DNA from: Arenibacterium halophilum
Lineage (GTDB): Bacteria > Pseudomonadota > Alphaproteobacteria > Rhodobacterales > Rhodobacteraceae
Assembly: GCF_005938225.1 (NCBI RefSeq)
Contig: NZ_VCPC01000003.1
Location: forward strand, 124,001-188,000
Direction of reading: 5' to 3'
Length of the DNA: 64,000 nt
A program made the position numbers and the translations under genes. The first letter of the stretch is position 1. Every line of letters begins with the position of its first letter. Shown piece by piece: positions 26,242-34,614 of this stretch. The notes under the pieces were generated by a model. It was not told the origin of the DNA. It was given only the letters and a program-made list of their open reading frames with translations, and made no database searches.

Positions 26242-27657
26242 ATGAATATCGAACCTTCCAAATCCGTCGCCCCAAAATCTGTCGCTGGCCGCTTGGCCGA
26301 TCTGCTGCGCGCGCGTCAGGCGGGCGCCTTGTCCGATCCTCAGGAAGAAGAGCCTGATCCGGACGAAAGCCCGGACTTGGCCAAGGTCGGGGATGCCCCG
26401 GAACAGGCTGAACTGGCGGAACCCGCCCCCGATACCGTCACGGCCGACGAAATCATGCTGCGCGTGGCCCGCGCCGTGCGTGGCTCCCCCGGGGGAGCCT
26501 CTTCGCCGTCCGCACCCGCTGGGGACGAGACTGCGCTGGGGCTTGAAGACTGGCGGGTGGAAGCCGCAGGGGACAGCGACGAGGCTGACACCGAGGATCG
26601 GGACGCCGGGGTCGAGGAGGGCACCGAAGACTGGAATGGAAGCGCAGGGGACGAGACTGAGGATTTGGACGCCGAGACCGTCCAGGAGACGGAGGAAGGA
26701 AGTGAGCCCCGACCGATGGAAGCGGATACTGCCTCCGCGGACGATCTGCTCGACGGCCTGTCCGAGGCACTCGCGCGTGTCGAGGCGGAAGATGCCGAAC
26801 GTGCCGCGCTGCAGGATAGGTTCGAGGGCCGGACTTTTGCGGCAGTGACGCCGGGCGAGTCGATGCCGGTCACGGTCGCGTCCTATGACGGCGCAGGGTC
26901 CGGTGACAGGGTCGCGCCAGAGGTGGGCCCGGAGCCGGAGGCAGGCCACACGGATACCAGCGGTGACCGTGGTGCACCGGCCGTCGCGGTTGTTGCGCAG
27001 CCGCATGGCATCCGCGTGCCTGACGGGCCTGGCCTGCATTCGAAACGCATCGCGCGCATGGCGGCGGGCACCTACGAACCGCGCGAGATTGACGGCGCGC
27101 TTGCGGTGGTCAGCCCTTCGGACGTGGTGCTTGACCTTGGCGCAGGCACCGGGCTGGTCGGGGCGGCCGTGGCACGTGCCATCGCTCCGCAACGGGTGAT
27201 CGCGGTTGATCCGCACCCGGATCTGGCCGAGCCTTTGGCCGCGATCTATGAATGTAACGCGCTCGCCTCGCGCGCGGAGGTCTGGCAAGGCGTTTTGGTG
27301 CCCGATGATCGCGCCCCGGATGATACCTCGCTCTTTCTCGCAGAGGATCCAGTGGCCTCGACCACGCTCGGCCCGATGAATGGGCTGCCTCCGATCTCGG
27401 TGCCTTGCCGCCGGTTTGCCGACTTTTGCGAGGAACACGGCGTGACGGTTCTGTTGGCCGACATCAACGGGGCGGAGCTTGACTTGCTGCGCGGCGCCAA
27501 CCTGTCGCATCTGCGCGCGCTGGTCATTGCGTTTCACCCCGCGGTTTACGGGGCTGAAGGGATGCGCGAGGCCAAGGCGCTGATCCAAGCCGCCGGGTTC
27601 ACCCCGCTTGAGGCCTTTTCAAATCGACTGGTCTGGACCTGCACGCGGGCAGAGTAA
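26242..27657 (+). CDS. FkbM-like SAM methyltransferase with long acidic N-terminus
   Basis: 471 residues. The first half (about 1-250) is Glu/Asp-rich, low in complexity and probably disordered. The C-terminal half (about 265-470) is a Rossmann methyltransferase fold with VVLDLGAGTGLVGAAVARAI (motif I), VIAVDPHPDL and the FkbM-type ADINGAELDLLRGANLSHLRAL. FkbM proteins usually methylate sugar or polyketide hydroxyls. The acidic extension is unusual for the family. ATG 26242 has GGATGA upstream; 26233 is an alternative. It stands alone after the ligase gene. The methyl acceptor is unknown. Confidence 0.72.
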   Translation: MNIEPSKSVAPKSVAGRLADLLRARQAGALSDPQEEEPDPDESPDLAKVGDAPEQAELAEPAPDTVTADEIMLRVARAVRGSPGGASSPSAPAGDETALGLEDWRVEAAGDSDEADTEDRDAGVEEGTEDWNGSAGDETEDLDAETVQETEEGSEPRPMEADTASADDLLDGLSEALARVEAEDAERAALQDRFEGRTFAAVTPGESMPVTVASYDGAGSGDRVAPEVGPEPEAGHTDTSGDRGAPAVAVVAQPHGIRVPDGPGLHSKRIARMAAGTYEPREIDGALAVVSPSDVVLDLGAGTGLVGAAVARAIAPQRVIAVDPHPDLAEPLAAIYECNALASRAEVWQGVLVPDDRAPDDTSLFLAEDPVASTTLGPMNGLPPISVPCRRFADFCEEHGVTVLLADINGAELDLLRGANLSHLRALVIAFHPAVYGAEGMREAKALIQAAGFTPLEAFSNRLVWTCTRAE

Positions 27658-27757
27658 CCCAATATGATTGCGAATTCGCGCCTCGGTGCGGCGCGGGATG
27701 GTCGGTGGGTGCCTATCCACCAGGTGTTCCTTTCGAAGGGAGCGCAGACCGGTCCGC

Positions 27758-29110
27758 CTAGGCCGCCGCCAGCCCGGTCGCCAAATCCGAAAGGATGCGG
27801 CTCACGTCGTCCTCTGTCACGATCAGGGGCGGCGACAGGATGATGTTCGGCCCTGATACGCGGATCATGGTGCCGCTGCGATAGGTCGCCTCCTGAACCG
27901 CGCCGATGCGCGACTTGTCGATCGGGGCCTTGGTGGCGCGGTCGCTGACCAGCTCCAGCGCGCTCATCAGGCCCTGACCGCCGCGCACGTCCCCGATCAC
28001 GTCAAAGCGATCCTTCAGCGCCAGCAATCCTTGGTACATCTGCGCCCCGCGCGCCGCGGCATTTTCCGGCAGGTTCAGGCGTTTTGTCTCGGCCAGGCAG
28101 GCCAGCGCGGCAGCCGCGCCAACGGGATGGCCCGAATAGGTATAGCCGTGCCCGATGGCGGCCTTGCCCGTCTTGTCCTGCTCGAACACCTCGGCCACGC
28201 CCTCGGCGATCATCACCGCGCCGAAGGGGAAATAGCCGTTGGTGATCGCCTTGGCGGTGCAGGCCATATCGGGCTGCACGCCCCAGTGGCGCGAGCCGGT
28301 CCAGCTGCCGGTGCGGCCAAAGGCGGTGATCACCTCGTCCGCGATCAGCAGGATGCCGTTTTTGTCGCAGAGCGCCCGCACTCCGGGCATGAAACTGGCA
28401 TGCGGCACGATCACGCCCCCCGCGCCCAGCACCGGTTCCATGATGAAGGCGGCGATGGTCTCGGCCCCCTGGAACGCGATCTCGTCCGCCAGCGCGGCCA
28501 GACATTTCTGCGCCAGCTTCTCCGGGTCGGTTTCGTCGAACGGGTTGCGATAGGTGTAGGGCACCGGAATGTGGTGGCAGCCGGGCATGAGCGGTTCATA
28601 TTGCGTGCGGAAATTCGCATTTCCGTTCACGCTCGCCCCGCCGAAATGGGTGCCGTGATAGCCCTTTTTCAGGCTCAGGAATTTCGTCCGCGACGGCGCG
28701 CCCTTGACCTTGTGATACTGCCGCGCCAGCCGCAGCGCGGTTTCCACGCTGTCCGACCCGCCCGAGGTGAAGAATGCGCGGGTCAGCCCGTCGGGGGCAA
28801 AGAAATCCCGCAGCTCTTCGGCCAGCTGGATCGCGGCGGGGTGGCTGGTGCCGCGAAAGATGGAATAATAGGGCAGTTCGTTCAGCTGTGCGGCAATCGC
28901 GTCCTTCACCGGCTGGCAGGAAAACCCAAGGTTCACGTTCCACAGCCCGCCCACGGCGTCGATGGCCTGATGTCCGTCGATATCGGTGATCCGCACGCCG
29001 TCGCCGCTGGCCACGATGGTAGGCGGGTTGGCCTGGCTGTCGGCCGGATGCGCCATCGGATGCCAGACCGAGCGGGCATTGTGTTCCTTGAGGTAATTGG
29101 AATCCTTCAT
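27758..29110 (-). CDS. Class III PLP-dependent aminotransferase
   Basis: 450 residues, typical for omega-amino acid or amine:pyruvate transaminases. Landmarks: GLWNVNLGF, FTSGGSDSVETALRLARQYH, KKGYHGTHFGGASV, EPVLGAGGVIVP, LIADEVITAFGRTG and the PLP lysine in TAKAITNGYFPFG. It forms an operon with the IclR regulator 18 bases upstream. The aldehyde dehydrogenase in the divergent operon is a likely partner: transamination of an amine gives an aldehyde that it could oxidise. GGAG precedes ATG 29110. The exact amine is not known. Confidence 0.9.
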   Translation of the reverse strand: MKDSNYLKEHNARSVWHPMAHPADSQANPPTIVASGDGVRITDIDGHQAIDAVGGLWNVNLGFSCQPVKDAIAAQLNELPYYSIFRGTSHPAAIQLAEELRDFFAPDGLTRAFFTSGGSDSVETALRLARQYHKVKGAPSRTKFLSLKKGYHGTHFGGASVNGNANFRTQYEPLMPGCHHIPVPYTYRNPFDETDPEKLAQKCLAALADEIAFQGAETIAAFIMEPVLGAGGVIVPHASFMPGVRALCDKNGILLIADEVITAFGRTGSWTGSRHWGVQPDMACTAKAITNGYFPFGAVMIAEGVAEVFEQDKTGKAAIGHGYTYSGHPVGAAAALACLAETKRLNLPENAAARGAQMYQGLLALKDRFDVIGDVRGGQGLMSALELVSDRATKAPIDKSRIGAVQEATYRSGTMIRVSGPNIILSPPLIVTEDDVSRILSDLATGLAAA

Positions 29111-29128
29111 CGCGGATGCTCCGGTATG

Positions 29129-29908
29129 TCAGGCCGCGCGGGCGGCGGGAAATGAGGGCGGGTACAGTCCGCCGATGCGCTGCGTCATGTCGCGCGCGCC
29201 GGCGGCCAGCTCGGCCCGGATGGTCTGTTTCAGCGTCTCGGTCATGCGCGACACGGGCGCGGCCACAGCCAGCGCGCCAATGGGGCGTTGATCGGGGCCA
29301 AAGACGGGGGCGGCGTGGGAATGCACATCGGCCTCGTATCCGCCGATGGATTCCGCCATGCCGTCGCGCCGGATGTCGTCCAGCCGGGCGCGGATCGCCT
29401 GGGCGCTGGTTTCCGTGTCGGGTGTAAAGGCGTGCAGGCGTTCGGCCAGCACGGCATTGACAAAATCGGGCTCGGCCCAGGCCAGCACGGCGAGCCCCGA
29501 ACCGGTGGCGTGGAAGGACAGCACCTCGGTGTCGTCCATCATCACGCGGGTCGCATAGCGCGGGCTGTAGGCGTGGCTGAGCGCGTTCAGCTTTGCCCCC
29601 TGCACCAGCGAGATATGCGCGGTTTCCCCCGTCGCGGCGCTGAGCCGGTCCAGCACCTCGCGCGAGACCGACAGGATCGGCACCGTGGCTTCGCGCAAGG
29701 CGGCAAGGCGCAGCACCTCGGGGCCAAGGCGATAGGCGCGTTCCGGCCCCACCTGTTCAACGAATCCCTGCGCCTGCAATTCGCGCAGCAACCGGTGCGT
29801 CGTCGCCTTGTTCATGCCTGACAGGCGCGTCAGATCGCTTAGCCCGATTTCGGGCCGGATCTGGGTGAATAATCCCAGCAGCGACAAGGCTTTGGTGACG
29901 GTTCCCAT
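29129..29908 (-). CDS. IclR-family transcriptional regulator
   Basis: 259 residues. The N-terminal helix-turn-helix (about 1-65) contains LSDLTRLSGMNKATTHRLLRELQAQGFV; the C-terminal IclR effector domain (about 75-250) shows VPILSVSREVLDRLSAATGETAHIS and GALAVAAPVSR. It is the first gene of a minus-strand operon with the aminotransferase and is divergent from tctCBA. A 7-base palindrome just before tctC is its likely operator. It probably controls both sides in response to the transported acid. Confidence 0.9.
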   Translation of the reverse strand: MGTVTKALSLLGLFTQIRPEIGLSDLTRLSGMNKATTHRLLRELQAQGFVEQVGPERAYRLGPEVLRLAALREATVPILSVSREVLDRLSAATGETAHISLVQGAKLNALSHAYSPRYATRVMMDDTEVLSFHATGSGLAVLAWAEPDFVNAVLAERLHAFTPDTETSAQAIRARLDDIRRDGMAESIGGYEADVHSHAAPVFGPDQRPIGALAVAAPVSRMTETLKQTIRAELAAGARDMTQRIGGLYPPSFPAARAA

Positions 29909-29983
29909 GGGGCGCAGGCGGCTCCGGTTTGCGGCGGTTTTGGGCGGATGCGCGGGGCAGGCCCGTGCGGCGTTTCAAAATTG

Positions 29984-30044
29984 TTGACAGATCGACAGAC
30001 CGGGTGTCAATCTAATTCAAACCAATGGTTCAAATAATGAACCA
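29984..30044 (+). promoter_or_regulatory. tctC promoter region with palindromic operator
   Basis: TGGTTCA (30026-30032) and TGAACCA (30038-30044) are perfect inverted arms around AATAA, and an overlapping AACCA-A-TGGTT palindrome begins at 30020. A -35-like TTGACA lies at 29984-29989. No convincing -10 stands at ideal spacing (TCTAAT at 30011 is 21 bases away). The site lies between the divergent IclR and tctC genes and would suit IclR binding. Confidence 0.5.
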
Positions 30045-30063
30045 ACGCAACAGGGGAAAGACC

Positions 30064-31020
30064 ATGCCAACCAAGCGTATCGTTTCGGGGGCGTCCGCCC
30101 TTGCCATGACGGCCCTTGCCATGACGGCCTTGGCCGGTCCGGCGCTGGCCGAGTATCCGGAAAAGCCGGTGAACTTCATCGTGCCCTGGCCTCCGGGAGA
30201 TTTGGAAGACGTGCTGACCCGCATGATCGCCGAGGATTTCCAGGCCGAATACGGTGTAGCGGCGGCCGTGGTGAACAAGCCCGGCGGGGGTGGCGGCCCG
30301 TTCCCCGGCGCGATCGAGGTGGCGAATGCACCGGCCGATGGCTACACCATCGGGTCTTTCGTGATCGGCGTTCCAGTTGTCGGCCACCAGATCGACATCG
30401 CGCCGCTGACCCCGGCCAAGTTCGACCCGCTGGGCATCTTCCTGACCTATCCCTTCGTCATCGCCACCAGCGGCGACGCGCCCTATTCCTCGATGGAAGA
30501 ACTGGCCGCCTATGCCAAGGAGAACGAGGTGGCGCTGGGCCATTTCGGCGATGTGCTGACTCCGACGCAGGTGACCAAGGCCTTTGCCGTGAACGCGGGG
30601 TTCGAATGGGGCTCGGACGCGGCGTTTGACGCACTGGATTGCAACACGCTGGCCTCGGGCGATGCGGATGTCATCAACACGACGCTGCAACTGATCCTGC
30701 CCTGCCTTGACGATGTGAAGGTGCTGGTGGCGATCACCGACGAACGCATCCCGCTGGTGCCTGATGCCCCGACCATCGGAGAGCTGGACGAGAGCCTGAA
30801 CATCGCCCTGTGGAACGGGCTGTTCGTCACCAAAGACACCCCGCAGGACGTACGCGACAAGATCATCGCCGTGGCCGAAAAGACGGTGAAGAGCGAGCGC
30901 GCCCAGAATGTCGCCAAGGAAACCGGCGCGCTGGTGTACTGGCAAGGTGCCGATGAAAGCGCCCAGCGGATCGAAACGGACATCGAAACCGTGGCCCGCA
31001 TCGGCGAGCTGCTGCAATAA
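30064..31020 (+). CDS. tctC: Tripartite tricarboxylate transporter substrate-binding protein
   Basis: 318 residues. The signal peptide (to about ALA in GPALAEYPEKP) is followed by the TctC/Bug fold with VNFIVPWPPGD, VVNKPGGGGGPFPGAIEVANAPADGYTIG and PTIGELDESLN. It would bind an organic acid in the periplasm for the TctBA membrane complex encoded directly downstream. ATG 30064 is chosen because AGGGGAAAG precedes it and it begins the signal peptide. Inside the signal peptide a 15-base unit is repeated in tandem (ALAMT-ALAMT). The substrate is unknown; genes around suggest an acid from amine catabolism. Confidence 0.92.
   Translation: MPTKRIVSGASALAMTALAMTALAGPALAEYPEKPVNFIVPWPPGDLEDVLTRMIAEDFQAEYGVAAAVVNKPGGGGGPFPGAIEVANAPADGYTIGSFVIGVPVVGHQIDIAPLTPAKFDPLGIFLTYPFVIATSGDAPYSSMEELAAYAKENEVALGHFGDVLTPTQVTKAFAVNAGFEWGSDAAFDALDCNTLASGDADVINTTLQLILPCLDDVKVLVAITDERIPLVPDAPTIGELDESLNIALWNGLFVTKDTPQDVRDKIIAVAEKTVKSERAQNVAKETGALVYWQGADESAQRIETDIETVARIGELLQ
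30097..30135 (+). repeat. 15-base tandem repeat in the tctC signal peptide
   Basis: GCCCTTGCCATGACG occurs at 30097-30111 and again at 30112-30126, followed by a partial third copy. It encodes ALAMT twice and lengthens the hydrophobic core without changing the frame. Confidence 0.85.
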
Positions 31021-31074
31021 ATCGAGCAGGGGGCGGGCCGCAAAAGGCCCGCCCGTCACCCTTGGGGCGATGCC

Positions 31075-31605
31075 ATGACAACCGAACGCGAACGCCGTTT
31101 CACCGGCCCAAGGCGCGGGCAGCTTGCCTTTGCGCTGGGCTTCCTCGCGATTTCGCTGCTGCTGCTGGCGTGCATCCGCGACCAGACGGTCTGGGCGGCA
31201 AAAACCGGGCTGGCCGCCCAACCCCGGTTCTGGCCCGCGATTGGGTTGGGCGCGATGGTGGCGCTGGGCGGTCTGCATCTGTATCGCTTGCCTTGGCGGC
31301 GGTTCACCCGCTTTGACGGGGCCGAGATGCGCCGTTGGGCCGCCGCGCTGGAATATGTTCTGTGGTTCATGGCCTATGTCGTCGCAGTGCCCTATGTGGG
31401 CTACCTGCCGGTCACGATGATCTTCGTGCCGCTGCTGGCCTGGCGCATGGGCTATCGCAGCGGCCGGATGCTGGCAATTTCGGTCGGCTTTGCCGTCGCC
31501 GTGGTGCTGGTGTTCAAGATGGCGCTTTCGGTGCGTATTCCGGGCGCCGTGCTATATGAATACCTGCCCGACGCACTGCGCGGCTTTTTCATCCTGAACC
31601 TCTGA
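31075..31605 (+). CDS. tctB: Tripartite tricarboxylate transporter small membrane protein
   Basis: 176 residues with four predicted membrane helices (AFALGFLAISLLLLACI; FWPAIGLGAMVALGGLHL; YVLWFMAYVVAVPYVGYLPV; ILAISVG-like helix near residue 140). This is the normal TctB size and topology. It partners TctA in the inner membrane. It lies 54 bases after tctC, and its TGA overlaps the tctA ATG (TGATG). Confidence 0.88.
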   Translation: MTTERERRFTGPRRGQLAFALGFLAISLLLLACIRDQTVWAAKTGLAAQPRFWPAIGLGAMVALGGLHLYRLPWRRFTRFDGAEMRRWAAALEYVLWFMAYVVAVPYVGYLPVTMIFVPLLAWRMGYRSGRMLAISVGFAVAVVLVFKMALSVRIPGAVLYEYLPDALRGFFILNL

Positions 31606-33224
31606 TGGATCTGATCCTTTCCGCCATCGAGATCCTGATGCGCTGGGACGTGGCACTGGCGCTGCTGGCCGGGTCGGTCGGCGGGGTGCTGATCGGCGCG
31701 ATTCCCGGCGTTGGTCCGGCGGTGGCCATCGCCATCCTGCTGCCCGCGACCTTCAGCATGGACCCGATCGTTGGGCTGACGGTGCTGTTGGGGATTTACG
31801 GTAGTTCGATGTACGGCGGCGCGATCCCCGCGATCCTGATCAATACGCCCGGCACGGCGGTGAATGCGCTGACCACCTATGACGGCTATCCGATGACCGC
31901 GCGGGGCGAACCGCGCCGGGCGCTGTCGCTGGCCTATTCCGCGTCCTTCTTCGGCGGCGTGTTTTCCGTTCTCTGCCTGATCCTGTTCGCCCCGGTGCTG
32001 GCGCGTGTCGCACCGATGTTCGGCAGCCGAGAGATATTTCTGGCTGCGCTGCTGGGCATCATCCTTGTGATCGTCGCGCACCGGGGGCAGACGCTGATCG
32101 CCGGGGCGCTGGCGGGGCTGGGCATCTTCATCCAGTCCATCGGGCTGGAGCCGGTCAAATACTCGCAACGCTATACCTTCGATCAGACCTGGCTGTCGGG
32201 CGGGATAGACCTGATCGTGGTGGTTCTGGGGCTGTTCGCCCTGAGCCAGGCCTTCGTGCTGCTGACCAGCGAAGACGAGAAAATCCGCACCACGCGCCTG
32301 CGGGGCGGGTTGTTTCAGGGCCTGCGCGAACTGGCGCGGCATCCGCGCGTGGCGGGCGTGTCGGCCAGCTTTGGCGTGCTGATGGGGATGATCCCGGGCG
32401 TCGGCGAATTCACCGCGCAATTCATGAGCTATACCTACGCGCAGCGCACCAGCAAACGCCCCGAGGATTTCGGGCATGGTTCGTCCGAGGGGCTGATCGC
32501 TGCGGAAACCGCCAATAACGCGGTGCCGGCGGCGGCGATGGTGCCGCTGCTGGCGCTGGGCATTCCCGGCGAGGCGCTGACCGCGATGATGCTGTCGGTG
32601 TTCTATGTACACAACGTGGTGCCGGGGCCGGGGCTGTTCCAGACCCGGATGGATTTTGTCGTCGCGCTGTATATCGCGCTGCTGGTGCTGAATGTGCTGG
32701 TGCTGATCTTCTTGCTGATGGCGACGCGGCCCTTGGTGCAGGTGGTGAAGATCCCAAACCGCTTTCTGGGCATCTGCGTGCTGACGCTGTCGTTCGTCGG
32801 GGTCTATTCGCTGCGGAATTCCGCCAGCGACTGCATGATCGCCGCCGGGTTCGGGCTGTTCGGATTTGTGCTGAAACGGCTGAACATGCCCATCGTGCCG
32901 ATCATCCTTGGCATGGTTCTGGGCAACATCATGGAGGTGAAGCTGCGCGCGGGTATGGCGCGGGTCAAGACACCGCTGGATTTCATCGACCGGCCCGTCG
33001 CCTTCATCCTGTTCTGTATCATCATCATCGTCTGTGTCGCGCATCTTCGCCGAGTCTGGCTGGATCGGCGCGAGTTGAAGGAGGCCGAATGGCGCAGCAA
33101 GACACGATCAACACGCTTCGGCGGGCACCTGTTCCGGCGCAGAAGTTACTTATCGACGGAGCGTGGCAAGACGGTTCGGGCACGCCATTTGCCGTCACCT
33201 CGCCCATCGACGGATCGCGACTGA
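31605..33224 (+). CDS. tctA: Tripartite tricarboxylate transporter large membrane protein
   Basis: 539 residues with about 11-12 membrane helices. Family landmarks are AIPGVGPAVAIAILLPATF, YGSSMYGGAIPAILINTPGTA and LGIPGEALTAMML. TctA proteins are usually near 500 residues. Here the frame runs 136 bases into the aldehyde dehydrogenase gene, giving a basic tail (RSTRFGGHLFRRRSYLS) that is translated from the other gene's codons. A single G-to-A change at 33092 would create a stop in an ATGA overlap with that gene, so the tail may be recent stop-codon loss. Confidence 0.9.
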   Translation: MDLILSAIEILMRWDVALALLAGSVGGVLIGAIPGVGPAVAIAILLPATFSMDPIVGLTVLLGIYGSSMYGGAIPAILINTPGTAVNALTTYDGYPMTARGEPRRALSLAYSASFFGGVFSVLCLILFAPVLARVAPMFGSREIFLAALLGIILVIVAHRGQTLIAGALAGLGIFIQSIGLEPVKYSQRYTFDQTWLSGGIDLIVVVLGLFALSQAFVLLTSEDEKIRTTRLRGGLFQGLRELARHPRVAGVSASFGVLMGMIPGVGEFTAQFMSYTYAQRTSKRPEDFGHGSSEGLIAAETANNAVPAAAMVPLLALGIPGEALTAMMLSVFYVHNVVPGPGLFQTRMDFVVALYIALLVLNVLVLIFLLMATRPLVQVVKIPNRFLGICVLTLSFVGVYSLRNSASDCMIAAGFGLFGFVLKRLNMPIVPIILGMVLGNIMEVKLRAGMARVKTPLDFIDRPVAFILFCIIIIVCVAHLRRVWLDRRELKEAEWRSKTRSTRFGGHLFRRRSYLSTERGKTVRARHLPSPRPSTDRD

Positions 33225-34561
33225 CCACGCTGGAAGCGGCGACAGAGGCAGATGTCGAACGGGCCGTGGCAGCGGCGCGGCGTGCATTTGACAGCGGTGT
33301 CTGGTCGCGGGCGGCCCCTGCCGCGCGCAAGAAGGTGCTGCATGCCATTGCCGACCGGATCGAGGCCGAGGCGCTGGACCTCGCCGTGTTGGGCGTGCGC
33401 GACAATGGCACGGAATTGGCGATGGCGTTGAAGGCCGAGCCGGGATCGGCCGCCGGGACGTTCCGCTATTACGCCGAGGCGCTGGACAAGGTGAACGGTG
33501 AAATCGCCCCGACGGCGCCCGATGTGCTGGGGCTGGTGCACCGGATGCCGGTGGGCGTGGTGGGTGCCATCGTGCCGTGGAACTTCCCGCTGATGATCGG
33601 GGCTTGGAAGCTGGCCCCGGCGCTGGCGATGGGCAATTCCGTGGTGCTGAAACCGGCCGAAACAGCATCTTTGTCGCTGCTGCGGCTGGCGCAGATCTGT
33701 GCCGACTGCGGCCTGCCCGAGGGCGTGCTGAACGTGGTGACGGGCGCAGGTGCCGAGACGGGCAGCGCGCTGGCACTGTCGATGGGTGTGGATGTGCTGG
33801 CCTTTACCGGGTCGGGCGTGACGGGGCGGCGGTTGCTGGAAGCCTCGGCGCGGTCGAACCTGAAACGGGTCTATCTGGAGCTTGGGGGCAAGTCGCCCAA
33901 CGTAGTGTTCGCCGATGCGCCCGACCTGCGCGAGGCGGCCAAGGTCTCGGCGGCGGGGATTTTTCGCAATTCGGGACAGGTTTGCGTCGCCGGGTCGCGG
34001 TTGCTGGTACAAGCCTCGGTTCACGACGAATTCCTGGCGCTGCTGAAAGCCGAGGCCGAAGCGCTGCGCGTCGGCGACCCACTGGCCGAGGGCACCCAGA
34101 TCGGCGCGGTGAACTCCGAGGCACAGCTGGCGCGGGTGCTGTCGTTCATGGAGGGCGCGGGCGAGATCGTGACCGGCGGCGCGCGGATACTGGAGAACAC
34201 GGGCGGCACCTATATGGCGCCGACCATCGTGGCGGGCGTGGGCGCGCAGGACCGGCTGTTTCAGGAAGAGGTGTTCGGCCCGGTGCTGGCGGTAACTCCG
34301 TTCAGTGATGAAGCCGAGGCGGTCAGGTTGGCCAATGCCACCGATTTCGGGCTGGCGGCGGCGGTCTGGACCTCGGACCTGTCGCGCGCGCATCGCATGG
34401 TCGCGGCGATCCGCGCCGGGGTGGTGCATGTGAACACCTATGGCGGGGCCGACAACACGGTGCCTTTGGGGGGCGTCGGGCAGTCGGGCAACGGGCACGA
34501 CAAATCCTTGCACGCGCTGCAGAAATACGTCGATCTGCGCACGGCCTGGATCAAGCTGTGA
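33089..34561 (+). CDS. Aldehyde dehydrogenase (NAD(P)+)
   Basis: 490 residues, typical ALDH length. Visible are PWNFPLMIGAWKLAPALAMGN, KPAETASLSLL, FTGSGVTGRRLLEAS, the glutamate motif LELGGKSPN and the catalytic cysteine in NSGQVCVAGSRLL. It oxidises an aldehyde to an acid. AAGGAGGCCGA directly before ATG 33089 fixes the start, even though it lies inside the tctA frame. In this operon it would process the aldehyde made by the divergent aminotransferase. Substrate unknown. Confidence 0.93.
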   Translation: MAQQDTINTLRRAPVPAQKLLIDGAWQDGSGTPFAVTSPIDGSRLTTLEAATEADVERAVAAARRAFDSGVWSRAAPAARKKVLHAIADRIEAEALDLAVLGVRDNGTELAMALKAEPGSAAGTFRYYAEALDKVNGEIAPTAPDVLGLVHRMPVGVVGAIVPWNFPLMIGAWKLAPALAMGNSVVLKPAETASLSLLRLAQICADCGLPEGVLNVVTGAGAETGSALALSMGVDVLAFTGSGVTGRRLLEASARSNLKRVYLELGGKSPNVVFADAPDLREAAKVSAAGIFRNSGQVCVAGSRLLVQASVHDEFLALLKAEAEALRVGDPLAEGTQIGAVNSEAQLARVLSFMEGAGEIVTGGARILENTGGTYMAPTIVAGVGAQDRLFQEEVFGPVLAVTPFSDEAEAVRLANATDFGLAAAVWTSDLSRAHRMVAAIRAGVVHVNTYGGADNTVPLGGVGQSGNGHDKSLHALQKYVDLRTAWIKL

Positions 34562-34570
34562 AGCACGCGG

Positions 34571-34603
34571 CCTCCGGCGGGAGTATTTGAGGAATAATGA
34601 AAC
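34571..34603. repeat. GAGTATTTG intergenic element
   Basis: CCTCCGGCGGGAGTATTTGA followed by GGAATAATGAAAC, between the aldehyde dehydrogenase and the Tm-1-like gene. The core resembles the elements at 20414 and 44041. It overlaps the leader of the downstream gene, so here it does not simply end transcription. Confidence 0.45.
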
Positions 34604-34614
34604 GGGAGAGTTGC

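Noticed and set aside
24931-27588. Long minus-strand open frame opposite the ligase and FkbM-like genes
   Set aside because: Composition is that of an antisense shadow; both plus-strand genes have clear motifs.
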